Notes under the pieces: generated by a model
Seen by the model: only the letters and a program-made list of their open reading frames with translations
Told to the model about the DNA's origin: nothing
Database searches by the model: none
Program-made: the position numbers and the translations under genes
Origin: Clostridium sp. BSD9I1
GTDB taxonomy: Bacteria; Bacillota; Clostridia; Clostridiales; Clostridiaceae
Assembly (NCBI RefSeq): GCF_900185645.1
Contig: NZ_FYAM01000005.1
Location: 1 to 64,000, forward strand
Reading direction: 5' to 3'
DNA length: 64,000 bases
Shown here: positions 38,302 to 45,932 of the stretch, in pieces
Position numbering within the stretch: position 1 is the stretch's first letter
Layout of the letters: every line of letters begins with the position of its first letter

Positions 38302-39172
38302 CTTGACTACCTCCTTTTTTAACTAAGGGTTTTAATGATTTTTTAGGATTGGCTTGATATAATGCTAAAATCACTATAACTATTACTGAACTTATTAATT
38401 TTAAATCTGTAGGAGGAAGTCCTAGTTTTAAGGCTAAGGCTATAATTGCTTTATAAACCATAGCGCCTATGATTGCTAAGGTTGTGCCTGTGATAAAGTT
38501 AAAGTGCTTTAACAGTGCTTCGCCAAGGATTATAGAGGCAAGACCAGTTACAATCATACCGCCACCCATACCGATATCTGCAAAACCTTGATGTTGTGCA
38601 AGTATGGAACCTGATAAGGCTACTATACCATTGGAAAGCATAAGGCCTAATATTTTCATTGAATCAATATCTACCCCTAAAGAAGTAACTAGTTGATGAT
38701 TATCTCCTGTTGCCTTTAGTAAAAATCCTAATTTAGTTTTTAAGAATATATCTAATGTTAGTTTTACAATTAAGGCTACAGCTAAGATAATCAATACTTT
38801 TGGTACTGAGTTATTAAATATTATGGATTGATTGAAAAGAGGAATATTTGGCTTTGACATAATTCTAAGATTTATTGAATAAAGGCCTATCATAACCAAA
38901 ATTCCAGATAATAAATTTGTTATTTTTAATTTAACATGCAAAACTCCAGTTGCAAGACCTCCAAACATACCAAAGAATAGTGCAGCTAGGGTAGCTAAAT
39001 AAGGATTTACACCTTTTAAAAGTAGTGCAGAGGTTATAGCTGCTCCTAGTGGAAAAGTACCATCTACTGATAAGTCAGGAAAGTCCAATATTTTATAAGT
39101 TATATAAACACCCTGGGCCATGATTGCAAATATTAGGCCCTGCTCTAAAACGCTTATCCAAAAACTTGACAT
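38267..39172 (-). CDS. ABC transporter permease (TrpX-type operon)
   Basis: 301 residues, about eight to nine helices, BPD_transp_2-like permease. The N-terminal SSFWISVLEQGLIFAIMAQGVYITYKILDFPDLSVDGTFPLGAA is highly characteristic of permeases paired with PF04392 binding proteins. The ribosome site GGAGG precedes the ATG, 1 bp after the binding-protein stop. With the ATPase and the lipoprotein it forms an importer whose substrate is often annotated as tryptophan or tyrosine but is unproven here. Confidence 0.9.
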   Translation of the reverse strand: MSSFWISVLEQGLIFAIMAQGVYITYKILDFPDLSVDGTFPLGAAITSALLLKGVNPYLATLAALFFGMFGGLATGVLHVKLKITNLLSGILVMIGLYSINLRIMSKPNIPLFNQSIIFNNSVPKVLIILAVALIVKLTLDIFLKTKLGFLLKATGDNHQLVTSLGVDIDSMKILGLMLSNGIVALSGSILAQHQGFADIGMGGGMIVTGLASIILGEALLKHFNFITGTTLAIIGAMVYKAIIALALKLGLPPTDLKLISSVIVIVILALYQANPKKSLKPLVKKGGSQVVTNTKSIQDI

Positions 39173-39173
39173 A

Positions 39174-40175
39174 TTAATTACCTCCTATGATTACTGCATT
39201 TTCCTTTAGTTTGGAAGGTATAGATATTCCTAAGGCTTTTGAAGTTTTTTCATTTACAGCAACTTCTAAATCTTTTAGATGCTCAATAGGCATATCACTT
39301 GGCTTTTTACCATTTAAAACATCTACAGCCATAAGACCCGTTTCATATCCTAATTTGTAGTAATCAATTCCTCTTGTAGCTAAAGCTCCATTTTCTACAT
39401 GAGCCTTTTCTCCACCAATTACGGCAATTTTCTTCTCAGTAGATTTCTGAACTATTAATGACATTGATGAAGCTACAAGGTTATCTGTTGGAGTATAAAG
39501 AACATCAATTTTTGAAAGTAGGGCATCTAATGCTGAAGCTACTTCATTTGAACTTGTGATTCCCATTGGAACTATTTCAAATGAAAAACTAGATGCTGCT
39601 TTTTTAGCTTCTTCTAATTGTTTTTCAGAATTAGCTTCGCTGGTATTATATATAAAACCTACTCTTTTAGCTTGTGGTAATAATTCTTTTATAAGGTCAA
39701 ATTGATTTTTTATATCAAAGAAATCGCTAGTTCCAGTTACATTGGTTTCAGACTTTTCAAGAGATTTTGCAAGACCAGCCTTAACAGGGTCTGTAACTGC
39801 AGTTATTAATATTGGAATTTCCTTTGTGGTATTAAATGCAGCTTGGGCACTTGGCGTAGAAATTGCAAATATTAAATCTTTCTTTTGAGAAACGAAATTT
39901 TGAGCTATAGTTTGAGTTGTTGCAGTATCACCCTGAGCACTTGAAAATTCAATAGCTAAATTTTCGCCATCCTTAAAACCTTTATCAGAAAGTGCCTTGA
40001 TAAATCCATTTTTAGAAGCATCTAATGCTGGATGCTCTATTATTTGGGTGATTCCAATGTTTTTAACGTTTGATTTGCTGGTGCTAGAAGGCTTAGAGGT
40101 TGTGCAACCTGCTCCTAGAAGTGTAACAGCACATAAAATTGAACATAATAATAAATTTTTTTTCTTTCCTACCAT
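39174..40175 (-). CDS. ABC transporter substrate-binding lipoprotein (TrpX family)
   Basis: 333 residues, ABC_sub_bind (PF04392) family. The signal peptide ends in lipobox LGAGC. Conserved segments include IGITQIIEHPALDASKNGF, TPSAQAA, ILITAVTDPVKAGL, GTSDFFDIKNQFDLIKELLP and YTPTDNLVASSM. ATG 40175 is chosen because GGAGG lies 7 nt upstream; an upstream TTG at 40190 sits inside that site. It is the first gene of the importer operon. It is preceded by a ~410-nt leader with a terminator and many UAG triplets, downstream of a HutP-family gene, so expression is probably controlled by antitermination in response to an amino acid such as histidine (inference). Confidence 0.9.
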   Translation of the reverse strand: MVGKKKNLLLCSILCAVTLLGAGCTTSKPSSTSKSNVKNIGITQIIEHPALDASKNGFIKALSDKGFKDGENLAIEFSSAQGDTATTQTIAQNFVSQKKDLIFAISTPSAQAAFNTTKEIPILITAVTDPVKAGLAKSLEKSETNVTGTSDFFDIKNQFDLIKELLPQAKRVGFIYNTSEANSEKQLEEAKKAASSFSFEIVPMGITSSNEVASALDALLSKIDVLYTPTDNLVASSMSLIVQKSTEKKIAVIGGEKAHVENGALATRGIDYYKLGYETGLMAVDVLNGKKPSDMPIEHLKDLEVAVNEKTSKALGISIPSKLKENAVIIGGN

Positions 40176-40231
40176 ACTACCATCCTCCAATTATAATTAA
40201 ATTATTATTTAATACTTAAATAGTTAAGGGA

Positions 40232-40251
40232 ACATCTCAATAAATTGAGAC
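40232..40251. repeat. ACATCTCAA-type palindrome
   Basis: ACATCTCAATAAATTGAGAC, between the leader terminator and the binding-protein gene. Its left arm and stem match the palindromes at 29904-29926 and 45755-45776. Confidence 0.45.
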
Positions 40252-40304
40252 TTACTGATTTATAAGAAAATCATAAATTACTATAAATAATATAAATTTT
40301 TACA

Positions 40305-40331
40305 ATAAAAAAACTCTCACTAGGAGAGTTA
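40305..40331 (-). terminator. Intrinsic terminator in the HutP-type leader
   Basis: On the minus strand AACTCTC pairs with GAGAGTT around CTAGT and is followed by seven T residues. It lies ~130 nt before the substrate-binding protein start codon and ~270 nt after the predicted transcription start, as expected for a regulated leader terminator. Confidence 0.85.
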
Positions 40332-40601
40332 TATGCAACAAAACAAAGCCTAAACAAAGGCCTGATTTTCTACTATCTCCTACTTTACTACAATACTACG
40401 GTTTTTGAGAATTAATTTATTAAAAAACTTATACTACTACTACAAAACTACTAATCTACATTAAACTACAATACTACGGATATAAAAATTTAAGCTGTTT
40501 CTACTAAATTATCATGCATGATTTGCAAAAAAAGATTTTATAACAAATCACCATACCTCAATTTCTTTGAGGGTTTTCCTACCATAAACTACTAACAGCT
40601 T
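40332..40601 (-). promoter_or_regulatory. UAG-triplet-rich leader RNA, candidate HutP antitermination site
   Basis: The minus-strand transcript contains about 19 UAG triplets (CTA on the + strand), clustered at 40370-40398 and 40434-40476 with further ones at 40501-40506 and 40579-40594. A 15-nt segment is perfectly repeated (CTA-rich, 40387-40401 and 40465-40479). Bacillus HutP binds UAG/NAG triplets and prevents formation of a terminator just downstream of hutP. Here a HutP-family gene ends 85 bp upstream of the predicted transcription start and a terminator follows the UAG clusters. No T-box signature (AGGTGGTACCGCG) is present. The regulator-target link is inference. Confidence 0.65.
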
Positions 40602-40607
40602 AATAAG

Positions 40608-40636
40608 ATTTTATATTAAGTACTACGTGTTGTCAA
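40608..40636 (-). promoter_or_regulatory. Sigma-A promoter for the leader and ABC transporter operon
   Basis: On the minus strand TTGACA (40636-40631) and TAAAAT (40613-40608) are separated by exactly 17 bp. The predicted start is near 40601, between the hutP-like gene and the UAG clusters. Confidence 0.8.
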
Positions 40637-40685
40637 GAGTATGTATAAAGTTAATTTTCGTTTAAATATATGCTTAAATTGCAGT

Positions 40686-41102
40686 TTATATTTCAGATAT
40701 AGAGCGATGTCCAAGTCCTATTACAACTTCATTCAAATGTAATAATCCTATGCTCATGAATATACATACGCTCAAGTGCTCGCCAGATCTTGCAATTCCT
40801 ATTTTTCCACCTACATTAAGACCATTTGCCTTTGATGCAACTTGTATTATAGCTTCTCTTGTGGCGCCAGCAACAGCACCATCATGAGGATGACAATCCT
40901 TTATAAGACCGTGCCTTTTTGATGCTACTAATGCTCTTTCAATTATCTTAGGTATAGAAGATATTAAATTACCACCTATATCTACAGCAACAGTAAGTAT
41001 TTCTTTATCTTTAAAATCTTTAATTAACTTAGATTCATTTTCTCTTGAAGAGATTGCCATTTCAATAGATGCCTTGGCTACGTCATTACTATCCCAATTC
41101 AT
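40686..41102 (-). CDS. hutP: HutP-family RNA-binding antiterminator
   Basis: 138 residues. The sequence follows clostridial HutP-family proteins: VAVDIGGNLISSIPKIIERALVAS, then GAVAGATREAI, GLNVGGKIGIARSGEHLSVCIF and the C-terminal IGLLHLNEVVIGLGHRSI, which aligns with the GxIGAPIKGLEHETFGVGINHI end of Bacillus HutP. Bacillus HutP is a hexamer activated by L-histidine and Mg2+ that binds UAG repeats. The Bacillus metal-binding histidines are not at identical positions; a CHPH motif (about 70-73) lies nearby. ATG 41102 has GGAG 8 nt upstream. It is co-oriented with, and directly upstream of, the UAG-rich leader and ABC transporter. Confidence 0.85.
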   Translation of the reverse strand: MNWDSNDVAKASIEMAISSRENESKLIKDFKDKEILTVAVDIGGNLISSIPKIIERALVASKRHGLIKDCHPHDGAVAGATREAIIQVASKANGLNVGGKIGIARSGEHLSVCIFMSIGLLHLNEVVIGLGHRSISEI

Positions 41103-41372
41103 ATTATCAACTCCAAACAACTATAGTTAATATTTAACAGCTAATGGTGAATATTTAATAAAAATGTCTTAAATAAGCTAAGATATGATTGATTTCATAC
41201 TAACTATTAAATACATATAGATTATGGCACCATAAGGGAACTTTGTAAACAGTAAATTGTATATTTATTATATTATTCTAACAACATAAAAATGTGCAAA
41301 TTTTTTGAATAGTAAAATTTTGATTAAATGTGTATAATGATAGTATATAGGGAAATAAAGGGGGAAAGAAAA

Positions 41373-41747
41373 ATGACAGAAGTATCACCAAAAATTGTAG
41401 GTTTAACAGAATCAAGTGTTAATGATGGAAGAGAAGTATATGATTTTTTACTCTTAAATGATGAGATAGTAGAAAAATCATATAAATCAATTAGAGATAG
41501 ACTTATATTCACAAATAAGAGGATAATTGTTATTGACGTACAGGGCATAACAAGTAGAAAAAGAGGATATATGAGCATACCTTATTCAAAGATTTCTTCA
41601 TTTTCTTGCGAAAGTGGAGGGAATTTTGATATAGATGCAGAACTAAAAATTTGGGCAGCAGGTTTTGGAAAGATATATTTTGAATTTTCAATAGATACTG
41701 ATATAAGACCTTTAGCTAAATTGATAAGTATGTATGTGTGTATGTGA
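41373..41747 (+). CDS. PH-domain (bPH-type) protein
   Basis: 124 residues, soluble. The pattern VYDFLLLNDEIVEKSYKSIRDRLIFTNKRIIVIDVQG and YMSIPYSKISSFSCESGGNFDID is a bacterial PH-like domain of the PF08000 type. The function in bacteria is unclear; some are linked to envelope or stress responses. ATG 41373 follows GGGGGAAAG; an upstream in-frame ATG at 41328 has no ribosome site. It is divergent from hutP and monocistronic as far as can be seen. Confidence 0.85.
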   Translation: MTEVSPKIVGLTESSVNDGREVYDFLLLNDEIVEKSYKSIRDRLIFTNKRIIVIDVQGITSRKRGYMSIPYSKISSFSCESGGNFDIDAELKIWAAGFGKIYFEFSIDTDIRPLAKLISMYVCM

Positions 41748-41935
41748 ATAAATGTATATAAATTTTAAAGAATTTATACTAAAAAATATTAATCTAAAAA
41801 TTGCCTTAAACATATATAATATATATATGAATTTACAAAGAGTTTTGTGTAATACTAATATAGAAAGCATCTTAAGAAAACGAACTATGCTGATTTATAA
41901 AAAAATTAGCTATAATAAGAAAGATGGGATGCGAT

Positions 41936-42613
41936 ATGAAAAAAATAGTATTACGCACTTTAAGACTACTATTAGGATACTTAGTTTCTTCAATAGGCGT
42001 TGTGATAATTATTAATACTAATTTAGGACTTTGTCCTTGGGATGTACTAGATCATGGCATTGCGAAGGTGGGAAATATTTCAAGAGGTAAATCTCATATT
42101 GCTGTAGGCGCTATGCTTCTAGTAGCAAACGGAGTTTTAGGAGAAAGACTTGGTTGGGGAACTGTTGGAGGAATGGTATTTGTAGGTGTTTTTATGGATT
42201 TTTTAATGGGAAATAATATAATACCTATATTTGAAAGTATTTTTTTAAGATTTCTAATGCTGTTTATAGGGTTATTTATAATTGGAATTGGTACTTATTT
42301 ATATATTGGAGTAGGGCTAGGAGCGGGCCCTAGAGATGGAATTATGGTGGCGCTGACAAGAAAAACTCATAAATCCGTGTGCGTAGTTAGAGGATTTATT
42401 GAAGTAACAGTACTGGCAATAGGGTATTTCTTAGGTGGATTTGTAGGTATAGGTACAGTAATAACAGCATTTGCTACAGGATGTTTTATACAACTTGCTT
42501 TTAAAATGTTTAAATTTGATGTGAAAAAGGTTAAACCAAGGTTTATAGATGACGATATAAGAGCATTAAAGAGGAAGTTTGATGAAAGAAGAAGACAGAA
42601 AAGAAAACTTTGA
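41936..42613 (+). CDS. YczE/YitT-like integral membrane protein, paralogue 1
   Basis: 225 residues with about five helices and a basic C-terminal tail. Family segments are GVVIIINTNLGLCPWDVLDHGIA and GVGLGAGPRDGIMVALTRKT. It belongs to the YczE/YyaS/YitT-type membrane proteins of unknown function. The start at 41936 is chosen because the paralogue at 43611 begins with the same MKKI context; an upstream ATG at 41924 adds four residues. It is 44% or so similar by eye to the 43611 product along its whole length. A terminator follows. Confidence 0.8.
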   Translation: MKKIVLRTLRLLLGYLVSSIGVVIIINTNLGLCPWDVLDHGIAKVGNISRGKSHIAVGAMLLVANGVLGERLGWGTVGGMVFVGVFMDFLMGNNIIPIFESIFLRFLMLFIGLFIIGIGTYLYIGVGLGAGPRDGIMVALTRKTHKSVCVVRGFIEVTVLAIGYFLGGFVGIGTVITAFATGCFIQLAFKMFKFDVKKVKPRFIDDDIRALKRKFDERRRQKRKL

Positions 42614-42644
42614 GTGCAAAAATATAATGATTTTTGCACTCTTG
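42612..42644. terminator. Bidirectional terminator
   Basis: GAGTGCAAAAAT and ATTTTTGCACTC pair around ATAATG, followed by TTG and T-rich sequence. It lies between YczE-like paralogue 1 (+) and ytaF (-). Confidence 0.88.
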
Positions 42645-42659
42645 TTTTTAGAGTCAAAT

Positions 42660-43289
42660 TTAAATAAATAACTCGTATAATCCAAGAGCTATAATGATGC
42701 ATGCAGAAATTATCTCTGAGTATTTTGATAATTTATTAGAAAATATCTTTTCACCAATGTAATATCCGAATGAAATAAATACTAAACTAAAAAGTATTGA
42801 GAATATTGATGTTGTATAAATATTTAACCCTGTAATACTTGCGCCTATCCCAAAGCCAATATTATTTAAACAGAGAAGAATGCCCAATATAATAGATTCT
42901 TTAAACTCAATAGTTTTAGAGTGATTAGTATCTATTATTTCTGGACTTCTAAGTGCAGCTTCATAGCGGCAAATTTCACACATATCTTCACTTAATTCTT
43001 CTGAATTATTGTCATTATTTGCACATTTTTTTAATGAAACTATTAATAGATACAGCCCTAATAGAATTAATATGCTGCTTCCTATTATATTTGTGTACAT
43101 TAATGGAATTAACTTTGTGAGTAATTTTCCCAATATCATTGCTAAAAAAGTTCCCATACCGGCAATAAAGGATACTACAAAATTATTAATTAAATTTATT
43201 TTGACTTTTTTTGCTCCATAATTAAACCCGACAATAAGACTATCGCTGCTTGAAGATATAGCAAAAAAGAGAATTGATAAAATATGCAT
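42660..43289 (-). CDS. ytaF: Sporulation membrane protein YtaF (MntP-related)
   Basis: 209 residues, six helices in two related halves: ISSSSDSLIVGFNYGAKKVKI in the first and LCLNNIGFGIGASITGL in the second, the duplicated layout of the YtaF/MntP cation-exporter superfamily. A hydrophilic central loop (about 88-130) contains two cysteines. Bacillus YtaF is a sporulation membrane protein of unknown activity. It is flanked by two YczE-like genes on the opposite strand. Confidence 0.85.
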   Translation of the reverse strand: MHILSILFFAISSSSDSLIVGFNYGAKKVKINLINNFVVSFIAGMGTFLAMILGKLLTKLIPLMYTNIIGSSILILLGLYLLIVSLKKCANNDNNSEELSEDMCEICRYEAALRSPEIIDTNHSKTIEFKESIILGILLCLNNIGFGIGASITGLNIYTTSIFSILFSLVFISFGYYIGEKIFSNKLSKYSEIISACIIIALGLYELFI

Positions 43290-43610
43290 TAAATCCCTCC
43301 GTATTAAAAATGATACAAGATTATAATATGGAGGAATTTATCAAATGTTTACTAAGCTCTATATATTTCATTTTGAAAAAGTAGTAAGAGGATACAATAC
43401 TTTTAAAAAAATTCAAGATTACACCTATGTAGTTTTTTAGATTGTGATATATAAGATAATACATAATGCATAAAATGTATTGTATGATTATATGAATATA
43501 TACAATATAATCATATAGAGGGTTGAAGATCAAAATAGGAAGCTTAAGTATTAGTAAAAATATATAATTTATAGTATATAGATAAAAACTTATACAGGAG
43601 GTATTAATGT
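43290..43610. other. AT-rich divergent intergenic region
   Basis: About 320 bp between ytaF (-) and YczE-like paralogue 2 (+). A 70-codon frame on the - strand lacks a ribosome site and looks random. Apart from the AGGAGG at 43596-43601, nothing specific was recognised. Confidence 0.5.
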
Positions 43611-44303
43611 TTGAAAAAGATTATATTACAAGTTTTTAGACTTTTTTTCGGACTTTTTCTCTTTGCTTTAGGTGTAGTTATGACATTAAATGCAAATATA
43701 GGAGTTGGATGTTGGGATGTTTTAAATCAAGGGATTGTGAGAAAGGTTCCTATAACTCTGGGACAAGCAAATATTGCAGTAGGAGCAGTTTTGCTTATAA
43801 TAAATTGCAAGCTAGGGGAAAGAATAGGATGGTCTTCTGTTGCTAATATGATATTTATTGGAATTTTTATGGACATTCTTTTAATCAATGATTTTGTGCC
43901 TATGGTGTATGGGGGCATAGCAAGTGTTTTAATGATACTCTTAGGATTGTTTATAATTGGGATAGGAAGTTATCTTTATATTGGAGTAGGATTAGGCACA
44001 GGACCAAGGGATGGACTTATGGTTGCATTTACTAAAAGAACTAATAAATCTGTTAGGTTTATTAGAAATTCAATTGAGATATGTGTATCAATTATAGGAT
44101 ACATGCTGGGAGGATTTGTAGGAGTAGGAACTGTGATTATATCTTTAAGTATAGGATACTTTGTGCAATTTGCATTTAAGCTATTTAGATTTGATGTGAA
44201 AGCAGTTAAACATAGATTTATAGATGAAGATATAAAATTTTTAAAGAATAAGTTTTTTACAAGCAAAGACATTAAGAATAAGGAAATTGAGGAAAATAAT
44301 TAG
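43611..44303 (+). CDS. YczE/YitT-like integral membrane protein, paralogue 2
   Basis: 230 residues, about five helices, a full-length paralogue of the 41936 product: GVVMTLNANIGVGCWDVLNQGIV and GVGLGTGPRDGLMVAFTKRT match the same positions. The start is TTG at 43611 with AGGAGG 9 nt upstream. An ATG at 43608, better spaced from the ribosome site, is out of frame and stops after ten codons, so it may reduce expression or mark a small indel. The function is unknown. Confidence 0.78.
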   Translation: MKKIILQVFRLFFGLFLFALGVVMTLNANIGVGCWDVLNQGIVRKVPITLGQANIAVGAVLLIINCKLGERIGWSSVANMIFIGIFMDILLINDFVPMVYGGIASVLMILLGLFIIGIGSYLYIGVGLGTGPRDGLMVAFTKRTNKSVRFIRNSIEICVSIIGYMLGGFVGVGTVIISLSIGYFVQFAFKLFRFDVKAVKHRFIDEDIKFLKNKFFTSKDIKNKEIEENN

Positions 44304-44304
44304 A

Positions 44305-44323
44305 GAAGGTTAACAACAATTTT
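44305..44323 (+). repeat. Degenerate GGGACGGTT-type repeat half
   Basis: GAAGGTTAACAACAATTTT directly after the YczE-like stop codon resembles the left half of the palindromic repeat family found at 46-64 kb. Confidence 0.35.
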
Positions 44324-44486
44324 AGTTTCAGGGACGATTACTAAAATAATCAATAACCGCGTACTTTGAATATCTAAAGGAATGCTATTTTGTATCAAAC
44401 TTTTCCTTAACTTAAAGGGTTGACTTTGACAAGCAATATATTTCATAATAGTTGTAGGATTAAATATTTGATTGGAGATGTTCTAA

Positions 44487-45350
44487 ATGAAAAGACCGAA
44501 TAGAAATGATTTATGTTGGTGTGGTAGTGGGAAAAAGTATAAAAAGTGTCATTTCGAAGAGGATAACAAGTTATATGATTATGAAGAACAAGGATTTATA
44601 ATACCTCCCCTTAATATAATAAAAACCCCAGAACAAATTGAAGGTATAAGAAAAAGTGGTAAGATCACTAATGAAATATTAGATATTGTTGGAGAGAGAA
44701 TTAAAGAAGGAATAACTACTAATGAAATAGATAACTGGGTTAGTGAGTATACCATTAAAAGTGGAGGGATTGCAGCCCCATTAAATTATTTTGGCTTCAC
44801 TAAAAGTGTATGTACCTCTATAAATAATGTTATATGTCACGGTATACCAGAGGATAGAGTTTTAAAAAATGGTGATATTATTAATGTAGATGTAAGTACT
44901 ATACTAAACGGATATTATTCTGATGCAAGTAGAATGTTTATAGTAGGAGAAACAAGTGAAAAAGCTGTTAAACTTGTAGAAGCAGCAAAGGAAGCTTTAT
45001 ATATAGGAATTAATGCAGTAAAACCTTATGGGGATCTTAATGATGTAGGAAGAGCTATAGAAAGTTACTGTAATAAACTAGGTTACTCTGTAGTAAGAGA
45101 TTTAGGTGGTCATGGAGTAGGTTTAAAATTTCATGAAGAGCCTCATGTTGATCATTTTGCAAGACCTGGTAAGGGAGTACTTTTGTTGCCTGGAATGGTA
45201 TTCACCATAGAACCTATGATAAACGAAGGCAGCTATGAATGTGTTACACTTGAAGATGGTTGGACTGTAATTACTAAGGATGGTTCACTATCAGCTCAAT
45301 GGGAACACACTATAGCTGTTACAAAGGATGGAGTAGAAATATTGGTGTAG
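44487..45350 (+). CDS. map: Methionine aminopeptidase with N-terminal SEC-C zinc motif
   Basis: 287 residues. Residues 5-21 (RNDLCWCGSGKKYKKCH) form a SEC-C zinc-binding motif, proposed to aid ribosome or partner docking. The rest is a type I MetAP: metal ligands Asp and Asp in NVDVSTILNGYYSDASRMF, His in GGHGVGLKFHEEPHV, Glu in VFTIEPMINEG and Glu in AQWEHTIAV, with substrate-site His in VICHGIP. It removes initiator Met from nascent proteins. The RBS is TTGGAG. It stands outside the usual ribosomal-protein operon and is probably a second Map. Confidence 0.93.
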   Translation: MKRPNRNDLCWCGSGKKYKKCHFEEDNKLYDYEEQGFIIPPLNIIKTPEQIEGIRKSGKITNEILDIVGERIKEGITTNEIDNWVSEYTIKSGGIAAPLNYFGFTKSVCTSINNVICHGIPEDRVLKNGDIINVDVSTILNGYYSDASRMFIVGETSEKAVKLVEAAKEALYIGINAVKPYGDLNDVGRAIESYCNKLGYSVVRDLGGHGVGLKFHEEPHVDHFARPGKGVLLLPGMVFTIEPMINEGSYECVTLEDGWTVITKDGSLSAQWEHTIAVTKDGVEILV

Positions 45351-45399
45351 TTCGGTTTGCTATTCTAAAATTTGTAGATGTTAATGATTTAAAATAGCA

Positions 45400-45428
45400 T
45401 TGACAATATTTATATAAAGTGGTAAGAT
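45400..45428 (+). promoter_or_regulatory. Sigma-A promoter for the trpP T-box leader
   Basis: TTGACA (45400-45405), exactly 17 bp, then TAAGAT (45423-45428). The start is predicted near 45435, placing the T-box at the 5' end of the transcript. Confidence 0.8.
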
Positions 45429-45434
45429 GGTAAA

Positions 45435-45735
45435 AAGTTAAACGTAAATAATTTGTTTTAATAAATTCATTGAAGTGGAAGAGTAGCTATATTGCCTAGT
45501 TTCAGAGAGTTGAGGATGGTGGAATCTCAATACGATGTCATGTAGTGAATGGACCATTTAGAAGTAAGCCGAAAGTTTAAGCGAAATCTTAAATTAGTAG
45601 TACTTAACGGAGGCCACCCGTTATAGTGGATAGGACATGTTAGTGTCTGATTGAGAGATATGCTTTTGCATAATTTAGGTGGTACCGCGAATAATACCTT
45701 CGCCCTAATTTTTTTAGGGTGAGGGTTTTTTTATT
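45435..45735 (+). promoter_or_regulatory. T-box riboswitch, Trp specifier (UGG)
   Basis: A ~300-nt leader with the T-box hallmarks: a stem I containing GAGTAGC and AGAGAG-type motifs, the specifier region GAATGGACC (TGG at 45550-45552), and the conserved T-box AGGTGGTACCGCG at 45677-45689. A terminator with CCTTCGCCCTAA/TTAGGGTGAGGG and T tract (45697-45734) follows. Uncharged tRNA-Trp would pair with UGG and the T-box bulge to stabilise the antiterminator. The downstream gene is the tryptophan transporter trpP, which confirms the Trp assignment. Confidence 0.93.
45697..45735 (+). terminator. T-box leader terminator
   Basis: CCTTCGCCCTAA pairs with TTAGGGTGAGGG, followed by seven or more T. 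It competes with the antiterminator formed by AGGTGGTACCGCG. Confidence 0.9.
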
Positions 45736-45754
45736 TTCTAAAATATTAAATGAA

Positions 45755-45776
45755 ACATCTCAATTAGTTGAGATGT
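45755..45776. repeat. ACATCTCAA palindrome downstream of T-box
   Basis: ACATCTCAATTAGTTGAGATGT, a near-perfect palindrome between the T-box terminator and trpP. It resembles 29904-29926 and 40232-40251. Confidence 0.5.
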
Positions 45777-45842
45777 GATGATTTACAACGAAATTAAAAA
45801 TTTTTATAAATCATGTATAAATGATGTAAGGAGGTGAGTACT

Positions 45843-45932
45843 ATGGTTTGAAATGAAGATATATCTGATTGGCATTGGTTAATTTATAAAAAAACTATAA
45901 GATTTTATGAAATATTTAGGGGGTTATTTATT
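45843..45932 (+). other. In-frame leader segment interrupted by UGA upstream of trpP
   Basis: A strong ribosome site (AAGGAGGTG) precedes ATG 45843, whose third codon is TGA (45849-45851). The same frame then runs open for 27 codons, including TGG CAT TGG, into the trpP ATG at 45933. It is either a 2-codon leader peptide (Met-Val) or a leader relying on UGA readthrough. Confidence 0.4.

Noticed and set aside
40370-40600. Repeated CTACTAC-type units looked like a possible CRISPR or tandem repeat array
   Set aside because: Units are short, irregularly spaced and lack constant-length spacers; they are better explained as UAG triplets in a leader RNA on the minus strand. No CRISPR array was seen in the window.
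40305-40601. T-box riboswitch for the TrpX-type importer
   Set aside because: No AGGTGGTACCGCG or specifier-loop context exists on the minus strand, unlike the true T-box at 45435-45735.
41752-42015. 87-codon plus-strand frame overlapping the first YczE-like gene
   Set aside because: It overlaps the better-supported membrane protein in another frame, has no ribosome site, and its composition is Lys/Asn/Ile as expected of noncoding AT-rich DNA.
43321-43533. 70-codon minus-strand frame before the second YczE-like gene
   Set aside because: No ribosome site and AT-driven composition (Ile, Tyr); it does not resemble a protein family.
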